Notes: generated by a model from the letters alone, not told the origin. A stretch of DNA of 64,000 bases from an uncultured Oscillospiraceae bacterium (GCA_947632175.1 CANROC010000003.1:149889-213888), one strand, 5' to 3'. Shown: positions 8,004 through 16,423, numbered from the stretch's first letter. Numbers and translations: made by a program.

Positions 8004-9035
8004 ATGAAAGACAACACAAATTATGTTATCCACACAGAACACGTGCAGTCTGACCAAATGAAGAAAATAACGCTCGAGGAGCTTTACGCTTTCCTTCGCG
8101 ACCCCAGCGTTCCCTCACTCATTGCTCAGATAGCTGATCGGTACATTTCGCTCACCAAGGTTCCTGTCGGCGACGCTGTCATGGTGTATGGATTTGATGG
8201 CTATACGCCTGATTTCATCGAGAACATGGAGGCAAAGTATTCCCTGGTCGCCATTGTCTCTGGAGACGGTATCTATATCAAGCATATGTTCTTCTTCTAC
8301 GGCTTTGATAGGCCAAAAGACAGTTCGTTCATCTCCAACTTTAATGACTATGTAGCTTGGTTTGACTCCCGTACTCCGGGCGTCATGGCGTTTGAAACAT
8401 ATGTCAAGTGGCTCAACGTCCAGGCCACAGCGTTGTATTGCAAGTGGTACGATACTTTGTCTTATTCCTTGGAGTCGGTGAAAGAGAAAGAGTTCGAGTG
8501 TGCGGAAAACGCTCGGAAAATCGCTGTCATGTCTGGCAGTAATGACGAGAGTATGCTGAAGGCGCCGGATTTGGGCTACTGCATCCTCAATAATATGGAC
8601 GCTTTCCACATCCTCATTGGTTCCACGACTTTGGAGAAAGTGTTTGGGAAATGGACGGATGAGCATACATCCACGTTCCAGTCCTCAAAAGCTCTTCGTA
8701 TGAGGACCCAGGAGATTCTCCGTAGTGGGAAGTGCTTGACAGGGGAGTGCCTGAGGATGGCCGATGCCATTCGTACGATCGACGCTCAGTTTGTCAACGT
8801 ACAGTTCGAGCATGAGGGGGCCGTGGCGAGTGGAAAACTTAAGCTCAAGACTCTCCAGGGCGCCATTGTCCGCACGTCCATCCCTTACTACGCATCTTGC
8901 TTTTCCACTGAAAAGGAAGGCAATATGATTCGAGAGAAGATGATGGGGAATAAGTGGGCGGACATTCCGATCAACTTTGTCCAGTCTGTCAGTTTCAGAG
9001 GCAAGGCGGTTTATGTCCACAAGGACAACGACTAA
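8004..9035 (+). CDS. Hypothetical protein, first of a tandem paralogous pair
   Basis: 343 residues behind GAAAGGAAATTATC. It aligns along its length with the next gene: an N-terminal (F/Y)xxLMRDxS block, a central WYxxL region, VNVQFEHEGAVASGKLKL, then IPINFVQSVSFRGKAVYVHKD at the end. The last block also survives as a remnant at 13732-13776. No enzyme motif, signal peptide or membrane span is seen. It is the first gene of the unit headed by motif copy 2. Confidence 0.6.
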   Translation: MKDNTNYVIHTEHVQSDQMKKITLEELYAFLRDPSVPSLIAQIADRYISLTKVPVGDAVMVYGFDGYTPDFIENMEAKYSLVAIVSGDGIYIKHMFFFYGFDRPKDSSFISNFNDYVAWFDSRTPGVMAFETYVKWLNVQATALYCKWYDTLSYSLESVKEKEFECAENARKIAVMSGSNDESMLKAPDLGYCILNNMDAFHILIGSTTLEKVFGKWTDEHTSTFQSSKALRMRTQEILRSGKCLTGECLRMADAIRTIDAQFVNVQFEHEGAVASGKLKLKTLQGAIVRTSIPYYASCFSTEKEGNMIREKMMGNKWADIPINFVQSVSFRGKAVYVHKDND

Positions 9036-9061
9036 AAAAATAAAAAGGAGTATCACAAAAA

Positions 9062-10009
9062 ATGGATGCAATAACATTCGCTGAGGTCTTCACTCTCATG
9101 CGCGACTCAAGCATACGTACTTTCACTGCTCAAATCGATGGTCAGTTCATGTCGTTCATCAAGACCGATATTGGAAAGGCTATCCATGTCTATGGCAATT
9201 ATGGCCTAGACTCGGACAGCCTGGTTGACCCAAAGACCAAGTACTCGTTTGAGGCCGTTGTTTCCGACGGCAACATCTACACGCTCGGTTCTTTTGAACT
9301 CTTTTCCCGAGGGAGAAATAAGAGTGATGACCCTGGGGTCATGAGCCTGACCGAGTACTTGTCCAAACTCAACGACCAGATGATGGTAATCTACAGGGCA
9401 TGGTATAACTCTCTTCCCGCGGACGCAAAATTGTTCGAGTATCAGCGTCAGGCGTGTGCGGATGATGCCCGTCAGATTGTCATTAAGAATGGTCCGACCG
9501 ACAAATCCATGCTCGACGCGCCGAGGTCTCTGGCACCCATTCTTGACTCTTCCAGCGCTATCAAAGTTCTCTCAGGCATTACTTCGCTCGATGAGTTTTT
9601 CGCAAGCTGGAAAGCTGACAAACTGCTCAAGTACATTGAGCTCAAGACTACTCGGCTTCTGACTCAGGAGTTTGTCCGAAATGGCGGAGGATTGTCTGAT
9701 GAGGACAGGAGAATAGCTGAGACGCTCTGGTCACTTAATGTGAAATTCGTGACCGTAAACTTTGAACACAACGGCAAGGCAATTAGCGGAAAAGTTAGTC
9801 TTGGTTCCGTTCGTGCGGCGATTATTGGTCACTGCTTTCCCTATGTGACCACCCGCTTCTATGATAGAACAGAGTTTTCTTCTATCAAGGAGGATGAGAA
9901 AGTCCGTCAGGAGCTAACGGGGAAGAGCTATCTGGATATTCCCTTGGATTTCATTCAGTCCATCGTGTCCAGAGGTAAGACCGTGTATGTTCGTGAGGAT
10001 AGGAAGTAA
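9062..10009 (+). CDS. Hypothetical protein, second of a tandem paralogous pair
   Basis: 315 residues with a GGAG site. It is a diverged paralogue of the 8004-9035 product; shared blocks include VTVNFEHNGKAISGKVSL and IPLDFIQSIVSRGKTVYVRED near the C-terminus. The N-terminus is shorter by about 20 residues. The function is unknown. Confidence 0.6.
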   Translation: MDAITFAEVFTLMRDSSIRTFTAQIDGQFMSFIKTDIGKAIHVYGNYGLDSDSLVDPKTKYSFEAVVSDGNIYTLGSFELFSRGRNKSDDPGVMSLTEYLSKLNDQMMVIYRAWYNSLPADAKLFEYQRQACADDARQIVIKNGPTDKSMLDAPRSLAPILDSSSAIKVLSGITSLDEFFASWKADKLLKYIELKTTRLLTQEFVRNGGGLSDEDRRIAETLWSLNVKFVTVNFEHNGKAISGKVSLGSVRAAIIGHCFPYVTTRFYDRTEFSSIKEDEKVRQELTGKSYLDIPLDFIQSIVSRGKTVYVREDRK

Positions 10010-10025
10010 ACTTAGGCCCGTATAA

Positions 10026-10214
10026 GGGCGGAAAGGATATTCTCAAGGAACCGCGGATGACTTCGCGCATGACATTTGGGACATCATCGGGGAAGACGTG
10101 ATTGCATTCTTGTACAGCTATGTAGTGGATAGCGAGGAGGCCGAAGACTTTTCTATGAATGACGTGGCCTTTGATATCGGTCATGCTCTTCTAGTTAATC
10201 TCTCTTGCAAGTAA
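10026..10214 (+). pseudogene. Open frame without start codon, probable gene remnant
   Basis: An open frame of 62 codons reads as a plausible acidic protein (ADDFAHDIWDIIGEDVIAFL, later EEAEDFSMNDVAFDIG). It has no ATG, GTG or TTG at its beginning and follows a stop at 10023. It may be the 3' end of a truncated gene or use a rare start. Confidence 0.35.
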
Positions 10215-10225
10215 ACAATACATAC

Positions 10226-10253
10226 ACTGCCCCTTTTTGAGGGGCAGTGATCT
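10226..10253 (+). terminator. Hairpin terminator
   Basis: ACTGCCCC (10226-10233) pairs with GGGGCAGT (10241-10248), loop TTTTTGA, followed by GATCTTTG. The T-run is weak. Confidence 0.6.
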
Positions 10254-10260
10254 TTGTGCA

Positions 10261-10289
10261 TTGACATCTTCCCCAGGCTAAAATATAAT
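10261..10289 (+). promoter_or_regulatory. Consensus sigma-A promoter
   Basis: TTGACA (10261-10266), 17 bp, TATAAT (10284-10289): a perfect match to the housekeeping consensus, 35 bp before ATG 10324. It should make this small gene strongly and constitutively expressed unless repressed. Confidence 0.85.
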
Positions 10290-10323
10290 ATTTTACAAAT
10301 ATGCAAAGGAGTAGAGGATAAAT

Positions 10324-10533
10324 ATGAACGCATATATGTTTGGTATGACCGTTTGTCATCGAAGGACCTGCGAAAAGATTGGAGCGACTTTGGGTGTTGT
10401 CTTTGCGGATAACGAAGAAGACGCTCGGGAAAAAGCTTGGGCAAAGTATGGGTCGGACTTGGCGTGCGAACTCTGGGTCCGGGAAGTGCCTGAGGAAGGA
10501 ACGAGTTTTACGGTATACCGTGGCGCACTCTAA
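10324..10533 (+). CDS. Small hypothetical protein under a consensus promoter
   Basis: 69 residues behind AAAGGAGTAGAGGATAAAT. The product contains CHRRTCEKIG near the start, then VVFADNEEDAREKAWAKYG, which reads like a helix recognised in small mobile-element proteins, and ends in a beta-like segment. The family is not recognised. It forms a single-gene unit with its own promoter and terminators. Confidence 0.6.
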   Translation: MNAYMFGMTVCHRRTCEKIGATLGVVFADNEEDAREKAWAKYGSDLACELWVREVPEEGTSFTVYRGAL

Positions 10534-10562
10534 TCACTGAAGTCAACTAAACAAATATTCTG

Positions 10563-10594
10563 CCCTCCGCCATTTTTTAGCGGAGGGTGTTTTT
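10563..10594 (+). terminator. Hairpin terminator
   Basis: CCCTCCGC (10563-10570) pairs with GCGGAGGG (10580-10587), then TGTTTTT. Confidence 0.85.
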
Positions 10595-10647
10595 CGTGTA
10601 CAAAACCTTTCACACTGCCCATTGAGAGGTAGTGCCATTTTCAGAAA

Positions 10648-10678
10648 CGCCGTTCCGATTGCAGGAACGGCGTTTTAT
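10648..10678 (+). terminator. Second hairpin terminator
   Basis: CGCCGTTCC (10648-10656) pairs perfectly with GGAACGGCG (10664-10672), then TTTTATT. With the preceding hairpin it isolates the small gene from the next unit. Confidence 0.8.
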
Positions 10679-10727
10679 TATTTAAATTAAGGCCGTCAAT
10701 AAAAAACAATAATTTTTAGAAAAAATA

Positions 10728-10756
10728 CGTATAAACAATTAATTCGTTCAAAAAGG
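10728..10756 (+). promoter_or_regulatory. Element motif copy 3 (29 bp)
   Basis: CGTATAAAC start and TAA at positions 13-15, ending in AAAAAGG. It is the weakest copy: the 3' dyad is not obvious and it is one base longer. It lies after two terminators and 96 bp before ATG 10824. Confidence 0.45.
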
Positions 10757-10823
10757 CAAAAACATTCAAAGGTTTATCAACATTTACCCATTGGCAAAAA
10801 TATATTTTTTGGAGGAAAAACAA

Positions 10824-11390
10824 ATGTCTTATTATGCTAACGCGGATGGATATATCTCTTTCCGTGAACTCACTGCTGAGGAGCGTGATGAGCTTCTCAA
10901 GAAGGCTACCTCGTTCTGTGATACCAACAAGTACTATCCCTTTCAGAGAACCTCCGGGGACCCTGTGACCGACAGCGTGATGCGCGTGCTGGCTGACCAC
11001 TTCGAGGGTCTGGAGCTTGACGATTGCTTCGTCAACAAGGGCGACTGGGCGGTCTTCAATGTGTACGGGAACGATTTGTATCGCAGTGACGACCTGGCTA
11101 TCGCTCTGGATCTCCTGCTGCCCTACATGAGCTCCTGCAACATCAGCTTCCGAGGTGAGGATGACTCCTATTGGCGCATTCTCCTTGTGGATGGACAAAT
11201 CAGAGAGGATAGCGGGGCTATTTCCTATGAGCCTTTTGATACCTTGTCCTCGTCAGAGGTCAATATTATCAAGAAGGCCCTCCTCGCGTACATCCCCACC
11301 GATGATGAACAGGAAACGTTACAAGCCCTTATTAAGGCTGCACAGGATCGCGCAAGCTTTCTGGACGGCAACGGAATAAAAAACACGTAA
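10824..11390 (+). CDS. Hypothetical protein
   Basis: 188 residues, with the start chosen at ATG 10824 behind TTTTGGAGGAAAAACAA. It is acidic, with a clear N-terminal helix (FRELTAEERDELLKK) and a mixed alpha/beta middle (WAVFNVYGNDLYRSDD, ISFRGEDDSYWRILLVDGQI). The pattern recalls uncharacterised proteins from Firmicute mobile elements. The function is unknown. Confidence 0.65.
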   Translation: MSYYANADGYISFRELTAEERDELLKKATSFCDTNKYYPFQRTSGDPVTDSVMRVLADHFEGLELDDCFVNKGDWAVFNVYGNDLYRSDDLAIALDLLLPYMSSCNISFRGEDDSYWRILLVDGQIREDSGAISYEPFDTLSSSEVNIIKKALLAYIPTDDEQETLQALIKAAQDRASFLDGNGIKNT

Positions 11391-11403
11391 GGAGTGAACA
11401 CAG

Positions 11404-11592
11404 TTGAAGAAATCATCTTTCTCTTATGATGATATCTGCACGGTCATTTCTCGCTTGGTCAAGCGGGAAATAGATCTTAAAAACGCGTATATCGAAAAGA
11501 ACGGCTACGGAGATAAGCTTGCTCTCGTGCGCTTCGCAAACCGTATCGCTGCATTCTCGGAGCTGTACGGCGTTTTCAAGGAGGAGGCGTAA
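11404..11592 (+). CDS. Small hypothetical protein (TTG start)
   Basis: 62 residues from TTG 11404 behind AAGGAGTGAACACAG; no ATG is available in frame. The sequence is helical and basic (VISRLVKREIDLKN). It lies 13 bp after the previous gene, in one operon with its neighbours. Confidence 0.55.
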   Translation: MKKSSFSYDDICTVISRLVKREIDLKNAYIEKNGYGDKLALVRFANRIAAFSELYGVFKEEA

Positions 11593-11596
11593 GAAC

Positions 11597-12013
11597 TTGG
11601 CACAGGATCGTTTTCAGGTCAGGATCGAGACGGCTGCGAAAAAGCGTGGCTTCAATGTCCGTTGGGAAAAGCTGATCCACAACGCCAGACGCGCTGTTAT
11701 CGATACGGACCGAACCAACCACGAAAGTATATACGCTTGGGCAAAGCGCATAAAGAATGTCCACGTTTGGGACTGGACCGCAGTTTCCCCGTATGCTTTC
11801 ACTGGCCGTGTGTATATCATGGCCCAGAACGAATGGGACACCTTCCGGACCGCTTGCAGCGATGAGCAGAAGCGGAATGAGGCGTGGTGCCAGAGATTCC
11901 ACACCGCAGCCGAGATCATCGGTCAAGACCACGCTGGAGAGATCGCTGAGTCCACCGAGACGGTAGACGAGGCCGTCCAGACAGCTCACAATTTTCAGAA
12001 AAAAAATATGTAA
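11597..12013 (+). CDS. Hypothetical protein (TTG start)
   Basis: 138 residues from TTG 11597, with AAGGAGGAGG ending about 8 bp upstream, inside the end of the previous gene. It is basic in the first half (AAKKRGFNVRWEKLIHNARR) and acidic in the second; Trp-rich in the middle (YAWAKRIKNVHVWDWTAV). No family is recognised. It is the last gene before a terminator. Confidence 0.5.
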   Translation: MAQDRFQVRIETAAKKRGFNVRWEKLIHNARRAVIDTDRTNHESIYAWAKRIKNVHVWDWTAVSPYAFTGRVYIMAQNEWDTFRTACSDEQKRNEAWCQRFHTAAEIIGQDHAGEIAESTETVDEAVQTAHNFQKKNM

Positions 12014-12085
12014 TCTTCCCTGCGCTTGATTAGAACAGGGGAGAAGAAGGTCACCTACGTAACCCCAAGAAAAAATAACATCTTT

Positions 12086-12116
12086 TCCGCCGAGAAATCG
12101 GCGGATTTATATTTTC
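12086..12116 (+). terminator. Hairpin terminator
   Basis: TCCGCCGA (12086-12093), GAAA loop, TCGGCGGA (12098-12105), then TTTATATTTT. Confidence 0.85.
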
Positions 12117-12127
12117 GCTTTTTTTTG

Positions 12128-12155
12128 CGTACATATAAGCAACTCTATTTTTTGG
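12128..12155 (+). promoter_or_regulatory. Element motif copy 4 (28 bp)
   Basis: CGTACATAT start, CAA at positions 13-15 in place of TAA, and ATTTTTTGG at the end. It lies 84 bp before ATG 12212 and directly after a terminator. Confidence 0.55.
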
Positions 12156-12211
12156 ATGAAAACATACGAAGGAACAAACCAAAAAAATCGAAAACAAGAA
12201 AGGAAAAAACA

Positions 12212-13360
12212 ATGAAAGTTAAGTTTTTTGCAGCTCTGTTCGATGACAATGACAGTGAGGAGATATTCTTCTTCAACAATGCCTTTGTCAGTAGGGGATA
12301 CCTGATAGACAGGCTTAAGGCCGATCACATCCTCTATGACTACTCTATCCTTCCTCAAGTGCTCCTCTGTGAGCCGGAAGAATATGAGCGCAAGGAGGAG
12401 TCCGCTTATGTAGAAATCTACAAGTCCAGGAGTGCGAGCAACGATGATCCGTGGTTCCTCTCCAAAAATCAGGCGGTAGAGCATTATGGGATTGACGCGA
12501 ATATCGATTCCATTTCTCTCTGTACCTGGACCATTCCGGCGATCACGTTCCCGGTTAGGGTTTATCTGCATCCTGGGAAAAAGGGCCTTCAGACGCGTTT
12601 TGAGGCTCACCCTGAAAACAACGGGCTCGACTCTTCTGGGAAGTACTTTTTCCCGGACAAGAGCTGGACAGATGTATGTGAAGGGCTTGCGGAGATTACA
12701 GGGATCTCCAAGGAGTTTGAGAACTTCGGCTTTTTCGTTGGCTACATGGTCAACTTCGAGGCTGAGTCTCCTTCTGAAGATGAGGTCCTGGACTGGGCGT
12801 GGGAGAACAGAGAAAAACCCGGACTTCGGATCATTACGATCAATCATCCGATTCGCGGAAGGTACTTTGTTTTGAAGAATAATCTTTTCGGAACTGATGT
12901 GTACCAGAGGTTCGTGGTTGAACATGGATCTATCACTTTTGTCTCCTTGAAGGAAACCTGTGACCTCACAGACGAGTACATCCAGAAGAATTTGCCTTTG
13001 CACTATTTCCTTATGCAGGGTACGTTCAATACGACTCATGATGAGATTTTTGAGCGGTTTTCTCTTTGCTCATTCAGGGCACGGCCAATGTCCTCAAAGT
13101 GGCTCTTGAGCGGTAAGGTGCTTCCTGCTATCGTTGAGGATGGAATTGCTCAGGGGATCTTGGTCGCTCTTGAACTCGAGGGCACAGGCATTGTACGAGT
13201 TGACGTGAACTACGACAATCTTGTTAAACTCTGCGCTTATAGCGGCGAAGAGGTCGATGAGATGGTCAAGGCCGTCAATGACATCAACCGTGGCGCCGAC
13301 GAGGCCATCAAGGGAAAAATGCAGAAGGGAAAGCTGCGGTTCACGACGAGCATCTATTAA
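12212..13360 (+). CDS. Hypothetical protein
   Basis: 382 residues, starting at ATG 12212 behind AAGAAAGGAAAAAACA. One of the larger proteins of the element. It begins with a beta/helix pattern (MKVKFFAALFDDND) and shows no nucleotide-binding or metal motif, signal peptide or membrane span. Its C-terminus is helical and charged (EVDEMVKAVNDINRGADEAIK). The family is not recognised. Confidence 0.6.
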   Translation: MKVKFFAALFDDNDSEEIFFFNNAFVSRGYLIDRLKADHILYDYSILPQVLLCEPEEYERKEESAYVEIYKSRSASNDDPWFLSKNQAVEHYGIDANIDSISLCTWTIPAITFPVRVYLHPGKKGLQTRFEAHPENNGLDSSGKYFFPDKSWTDVCEGLAEITGISKEFENFGFFVGYMVNFEAESPSEDEVLDWAWENREKPGLRIITINHPIRGRYFVLKNNLFGTDVYQRFVVEHGSITFVSLKETCDLTDEYIQKNLPLHYFLMQGTFNTTHDEIFERFSLCSFRARPMSSKWLLSGKVLPAIVEDGIAQGILVALELEGTGIVRVDVNYDNLVKLCAYSGEEVDEMVKAVNDINRGADEAIKGKMQKGKLRFTTSIY

Positions 13361-13392
13361 CATCCTGAGGAACAGTAAAGGAGGTATACACA

Positions 13393-13554
13393 ATGCTCAA
13401 ATACACCCCTTACGCCAAGCTCTCTAAAAAGGAGCAGCGAAAACTCAACGCGCAGAAACGTGGGAGTTGGAACGGGCTCGATCCCGTCACCCGCGTTCCT
13501 CCCAATCCCCGCGCATATAACCGCGCAAAAGTCCGCCGTACCCCGGCGGACTAA
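13393..13554 (+). CDS. Small basic hypothetical protein
   Basis: 53 residues behind AAAGGAGGTATACACA. The product is basic and Asn/Pro-rich: KLSKKEQRKLNAQKRGSW, then NGLDPVTRVPPNPRAYNR. I recall this pattern from small uncharacterised proteins of gut Clostridial mobile elements. Its last codons are embedded in the left arm and loop of the terminator, so coding and termination overlap. Confidence 0.65.
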   Translation: MLKYTPYAKLSKKEQRKLNAQKRGSWNGLDPVTRVPPNPRAYNRAKVRRTPAD

Positions 13555-13560
13555 TTTTTA
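13531..13560 (+). terminator. Terminator overlapping the 3' end of the preceding gene
   Basis: GTCCGCCG (13531-13538) pairs perfectly with CGGCGGAC (13544-13551), then TAATTTTTA. Confidence 0.8.
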
Positions 13561-13578
13561 TATAATTTTCGAAAATTT

Positions 13579-13606
13579 CGTATATATCTGTAACCAATAT
13601 TTTTGG
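13579..13606 (+). promoter_or_regulatory. Element motif copy 5 (28 bp)
   Basis: CGTATATAT start, TAA at positions 13-15, CCAATATTTTTGG end. It is 239 bp before ATG 13818, the longest leader of the eight; a gene remnant lies in between, which suggests that a first gene of the unit has been deleted. Confidence 0.6.
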
Positions 13607-13731
13607 CTGTAGACACTTTTAAAAAACAAATAAAGAAGCCATAGATTTATGGTTACATAGATTGCCACAGAAAAGCCCACTTCGTAATGGGTAGGAGAAA
13701 AGCGGTATTCTAAGACAACATCTCAAAAATC

Positions 13732-13776
13732 ATGTATAAAGGAATGGCCATCTATGTTCGTAAGGACGTGGCCTAA
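13732..13776 (+). pseudogene. C-terminal remnant of the 8004/9062 gene family
   Basis: Read in frame it gives MYKGMAIYVRKDVA and a stop. This matches the last residues of the 8004 (FRGKAVYVHKDND) and 9062 (SRGKTVYVREDRK) products. The rest of the gene is missing, although element motif copy 5 is kept upstream. Confidence 0.5.
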
Positions 13777-13817
13777 AACACAAATTCCATAATAACAAAT
13801 TGAGGAGGAAAAACAAT

Positions 13818-14258
13818 ATGCTGTCTCTAACAATCAATGACCGTAAGTTTTCCGCTGAGGAAGTCGCGAAGAAGTTAGGCATTACTGATTCCGTCGTTAC
13901 AATGTCTCTTCGTGTTCCCATTCCCGCGGGTAATGTAGAGGCTTATGCCTTCAACGATGAGTTCGTTGTGTTTCCTGGTATTGATACTATGATCAATACC
14001 ACCGACAAGGAAGGGCGTAACATCTCTTTTGCTGTGACCCGCACTGAGCAGGCTCTGAAAGACGAAGATCCCACCACGTACTTATACGGTCGCACGGAAC
14101 CCTGTATTGCGTATCTGAAAAACGATATCCGACCGGAGGATGAGATTGACGCCGATCCTAAAAATCCTAAACTGGTCGTTGGTGGCGACACTGACTATCG
14201 TGTCCAGCTTTATGCGGGAAACGAGTTTGTCGACTGGCGCGGTCAAGTGAGCGAATAA
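13818..14258 (+). CDS. Hypothetical protein, first of a tandem paralogous pair
   Basis: 146 residues from ATG 13818 behind TTGAGGAGGAAAAACAAT. It is homologous to the next gene: INxxKxxAEExAKxLG at the start, IPAG, PGIDTxxx, TRTEQ, then EDEIDADPKNPKLVVGGDTDYRVQLY. The conserved first block could be a helix-turn-helix-like motif, but this is only a guess. Confidence 0.65.
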   Translation: MLSLTINDRKFSAEEVAKKLGITDSVVTMSLRVPIPAGNVEAYAFNDEFVVFPGIDTMINTTDKEGRNISFAVTRTEQALKDEDPTTYLYGRTEPCIAYLKNDIRPEDEIDADPKNPKLVVGGDTDYRVQLYAGNEFVDWRGQVSE

Positions 14259-14353
14259 GAGCACACTTTCCTACGTGGAAAATATACATCAAAAGGCAAT
14301 CCCACTTATGTCTGTGAAAACATGGCACAAAACACATTTCAAGGAGGAAAAAC

Positions 14354-14803
14354 ATGTATATTAAAATCAACAATGAGAAGATCACCGCGGAGGAGCTGGC
14401 GAAGAGACTGGGCCTTTCCGCCCCTATCACTTCTCTTTCCCTCTGTGTCAACATTCCCGCAGGCGAGCTGCAAGTCAACACTTTTGACACTGAATGGAGC
14501 GATTGCCCTGGTATTGACACTTTCGTCAAGCTCAAGGACGGTACATCCATCATGGTTGCTCGTACTGAGCAGATGCAGAATTTAAAGCCTGTTACTTGGC
14601 TCTATAACCGCACAGATGTCTATCTGGCATACCTTCGCCATGATGTCCGTTCGGACGATGAGTTCGACAAGGAGCCTAAGGACCCGGTGCTTGTGGTCGG
14701 TGGAGATATAGACTTTGACGTTCAGCTCTACCGCGAGAATCAATATGTAGTAGACAACGGAATGTTGCCTGAAGACATGATGCCGACGGAGGACGAAATA
14801 TGA
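14354..14803 (+). CDS. Hypothetical protein, second of a tandem paralogous pair
   Basis: 149 residues behind AAGGAGGAAAAAC. Paralogue of the 13818-14258 product; the two share the AEELAKRLG block, PGIDTFVKL, ARTEQ and DPVLVVGGDIDFDVQLYRENQ. Its stop overlaps the start of the next gene (ATGA). The leader between the two paralogues (95 bp) has no motif copy or terminator. Confidence 0.65.
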   Translation: MYIKINNEKITAEELAKRLGLSAPITSLSLCVNIPAGELQVNTFDTEWSDCPGIDTFVKLKDGTSIMVARTEQMQNLKPVTWLYNRTDVYLAYLRHDVRSDDEFDKEPKDPVLVVGGDIDFDVQLYRENQYVVDNGMLPEDMMPTEDEI

Positions 14804-15264
14804 GCAAGATATTCACAATCGACGGCCGCGACTACGCGGTTTCTCTCCCGACCGAAGGACTGTCAGATCCGTTCCTTGCAGGCGGGTACATCCTTCTAAC
14901 CACCTACGCTGTGTTGTCCGACGAGGAGTATGAGGAGACAAAGGATTGGGACGAAACGCCCATTGAGTATGCTGCTATTCAGACAGATTACCTTCTGAAT
15001 AGGCTCAAGGCAATGGGATATCTGGATCTCACGGATTTCTTCTGCAACTACACCTATGACGATGTGGATGGGTTCATTGATGACGCTGCTAAACACAACG
15101 CGGTGGCGTTTGAGTACCGTCCGGCTCTGGACGAGAAATTCCGCTTCCCTGAGACGTGCAAGGGCGATGCCATGCGTGCGCTGCTGGATTTCGTCAGCGG
15201 CCATCTCCAGGAGAGCGGCTTCGAGGCCGCGTCCAAGTATATGGACTGCTGGCTGGGGCTCTGA
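14800..15264 (+). CDS. Hypothetical protein
   Basis: 154 residues overlapping the preceding gene by four bases and thus probably coupled to it. It is acidic and aromatic-rich (FTIDGRDYAVSLPTEGL, YDDVDGFIDDAAKHNA). No known family is recognised. Confidence 0.6.
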   Translation: MSKIFTIDGRDYAVSLPTEGLSDPFLAGGYILLTTYAVLSDEEYEETKDWDETPIEYAAIQTDYLLNRLKAMGYLDLTDFFCNYTYDDVDGFIDDAAKHNAVAFEYRPALDEKFRFPETCKGDAMRALLDFVSGHLQESGFEAASKYMDCWLGL

Positions 15265-15279
15265 TATAGGAGGTCAAAC

Positions 15280-15978
15280 ATGAGAGTAATTTATGTGAGG
15301 GGAGAGCCCCTGGCATTGACCCTTCCGACTGGTGGTTGCGTCGATAACGACTGGGACAGCTCGCTGAATGCCGGATGTCTGCTTCATTGGATGGATCAGT
15401 ATTCCTGGTGTCTGGAGCGTGGCGAAATACGCGGCGGGAACACCTCTCGCCACTGGGGCAATATCCACTCATCTTATGCTGGGCCGAGTGTCGGCTTTAG
15501 GCCCGTCCTTACTCCATTGGACCTGCACTTAAAATTCCCTAAGGAAATGAACGGCCATATAGTGCGGCTCGGATACGTGGAAGGCTCCTGGGATGATTTC
15601 CGAATCATTGACGTTGAAACAGGTATCCCCGCGGACTGTGGCATTTTCAACGGAAAGTTGATCGCCCTGGATAACTGGTTCGATCGGGTCAGTTGGGATT
15701 CTCTTATCAAGGTCTACGACAAGGGAACACCTATGGAGATCCCCTACTGTTTTGTTCTGGCCAGAGAATTCGACAATAACATCGCGGATATAGATGTTTT
15801 CTCCAATGAGGAAATCGCTCATACCGCGATGATTGGTGAGGTCACAGAAAAGGAAGAGCAACTCAAAGCTCTTGGCCATAATCCTGTGAAGAAAATCTCT
15901 TCTGACGAGGTATCCATATACGACCCGTTTGATAGGGTTACATACAAATGGATGCTCTGGAAAAAACAAATCTTCTAA
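15280..15978 (+). CDS. Hypothetical protein with a DUF6273/tail-like pattern
   Basis: 232 residues behind TATAGGAGGTCAAAC. The N-terminal part (NDWDSSLNAGCLLHWMD, then HWGNIHSSYAGPSVGFRPVLTPL) resembles a widespread Clostridial mobile-element protein whose last motif, GFRPVL, recalls DUF6273 and other C-type-lectin-like folds; from memory only. No signal peptide is seen. It is the last gene of its unit. Confidence 0.6.
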   Translation: MRVIYVRGEPLALTLPTGGCVDNDWDSSLNAGCLLHWMDQYSWCLERGEIRGGNTSRHWGNIHSSYAGPSVGFRPVLTPLDLHLKFPKEMNGHIVRLGYVEGSWDDFRIIDVETGIPADCGIFNGKLIALDNWFDRVSWDSLIKVYDKGTPMEIPYCFVLAREFDNNIADIDVFSNEEIAHTAMIGEVTEKEEQLKALGHNPVKKISSDEVSIYDPFDRVTYKWMLWKKQIF

Positions 15979-15988
15979 TACCATACGT

Positions 15989-16020
15989 GAACCGTCCCCT
16001 TTCGGGGCGGTTCTTTTTTT
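15989..16020 (+). terminator. Hairpin terminator
   Basis: GAACCGTCCCC pairs with GGGGCGGTTC (one G-U), TTTC loop, then seven T. The same GAACCG/CGGTTC arm ends recur at 21611-21640. Confidence 0.9.
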
Positions 16021-16047
16021 GCTCATTTATATTTTCCATCTGTTTTG

Positions 16048-16075
16048 CGTAAAAAATAATAATCAGCAATATTGG
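16048..16075 (+). promoter_or_regulatory. Element motif copy 6 (28 bp)
   Basis: CGTAAAAAA start, TAA at positions 13-15, CAGCAATATTGG end inside the longer dyad CAGCAATATTGGCTG. It heads the largest unit of the element (about 12 genes, 16175-21591). Confidence 0.55.
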
Positions 16076-16174
16076 CTGTTTACATATAAAGGCGCTTTTC
16101 TGTAAGGAAAAGCTGAAACAGTATTTCGGCAATATGCCGTTAAAATATGTATTAACAAAAAAGGAGTAATAAAA

Positions 16175-16423
16175 ATGTTTGTATTAATTGAAGTCGTCGA
16201 TCAGTAGATCAGTACTCCGGCTTTTTTCAAGACAGAGACGGAGGCTTATGACACAATGACAGAGCGCCTTTGTCAGGTACTGGACTACTCTCTTGAGGAA
16301 GTAAGGGAAGAGGTCGAGGCCGGCACGGAGGGTTATCTCAATCTCAATGCGAGCGTGGCTTGGTGCAAGCGTCATGGCATGCACTTTGACTGGGCTATTT
16401 TTGAGGTGCCCGAAACCATCTAA
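16175..16423 (+). pseudogene. Hypothetical gene with in-frame TAG at codon 11
   Basis: An 83-codon frame starts at ATG 16175 behind AAAAAAGGAGTAATAAAA but has TAG at 16205-16207. After it the frame continues to a normal stop at 16421 with protein-like sequence. The product aligns with the N-terminus of the next gene (MFVLIEVVD against MFILIKNID, and FFKTETEA against FFATKSEA), so this is a duplicated gene interrupted by nonsense. A shorter product could start at ATG 16247. Confidence 0.6.
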
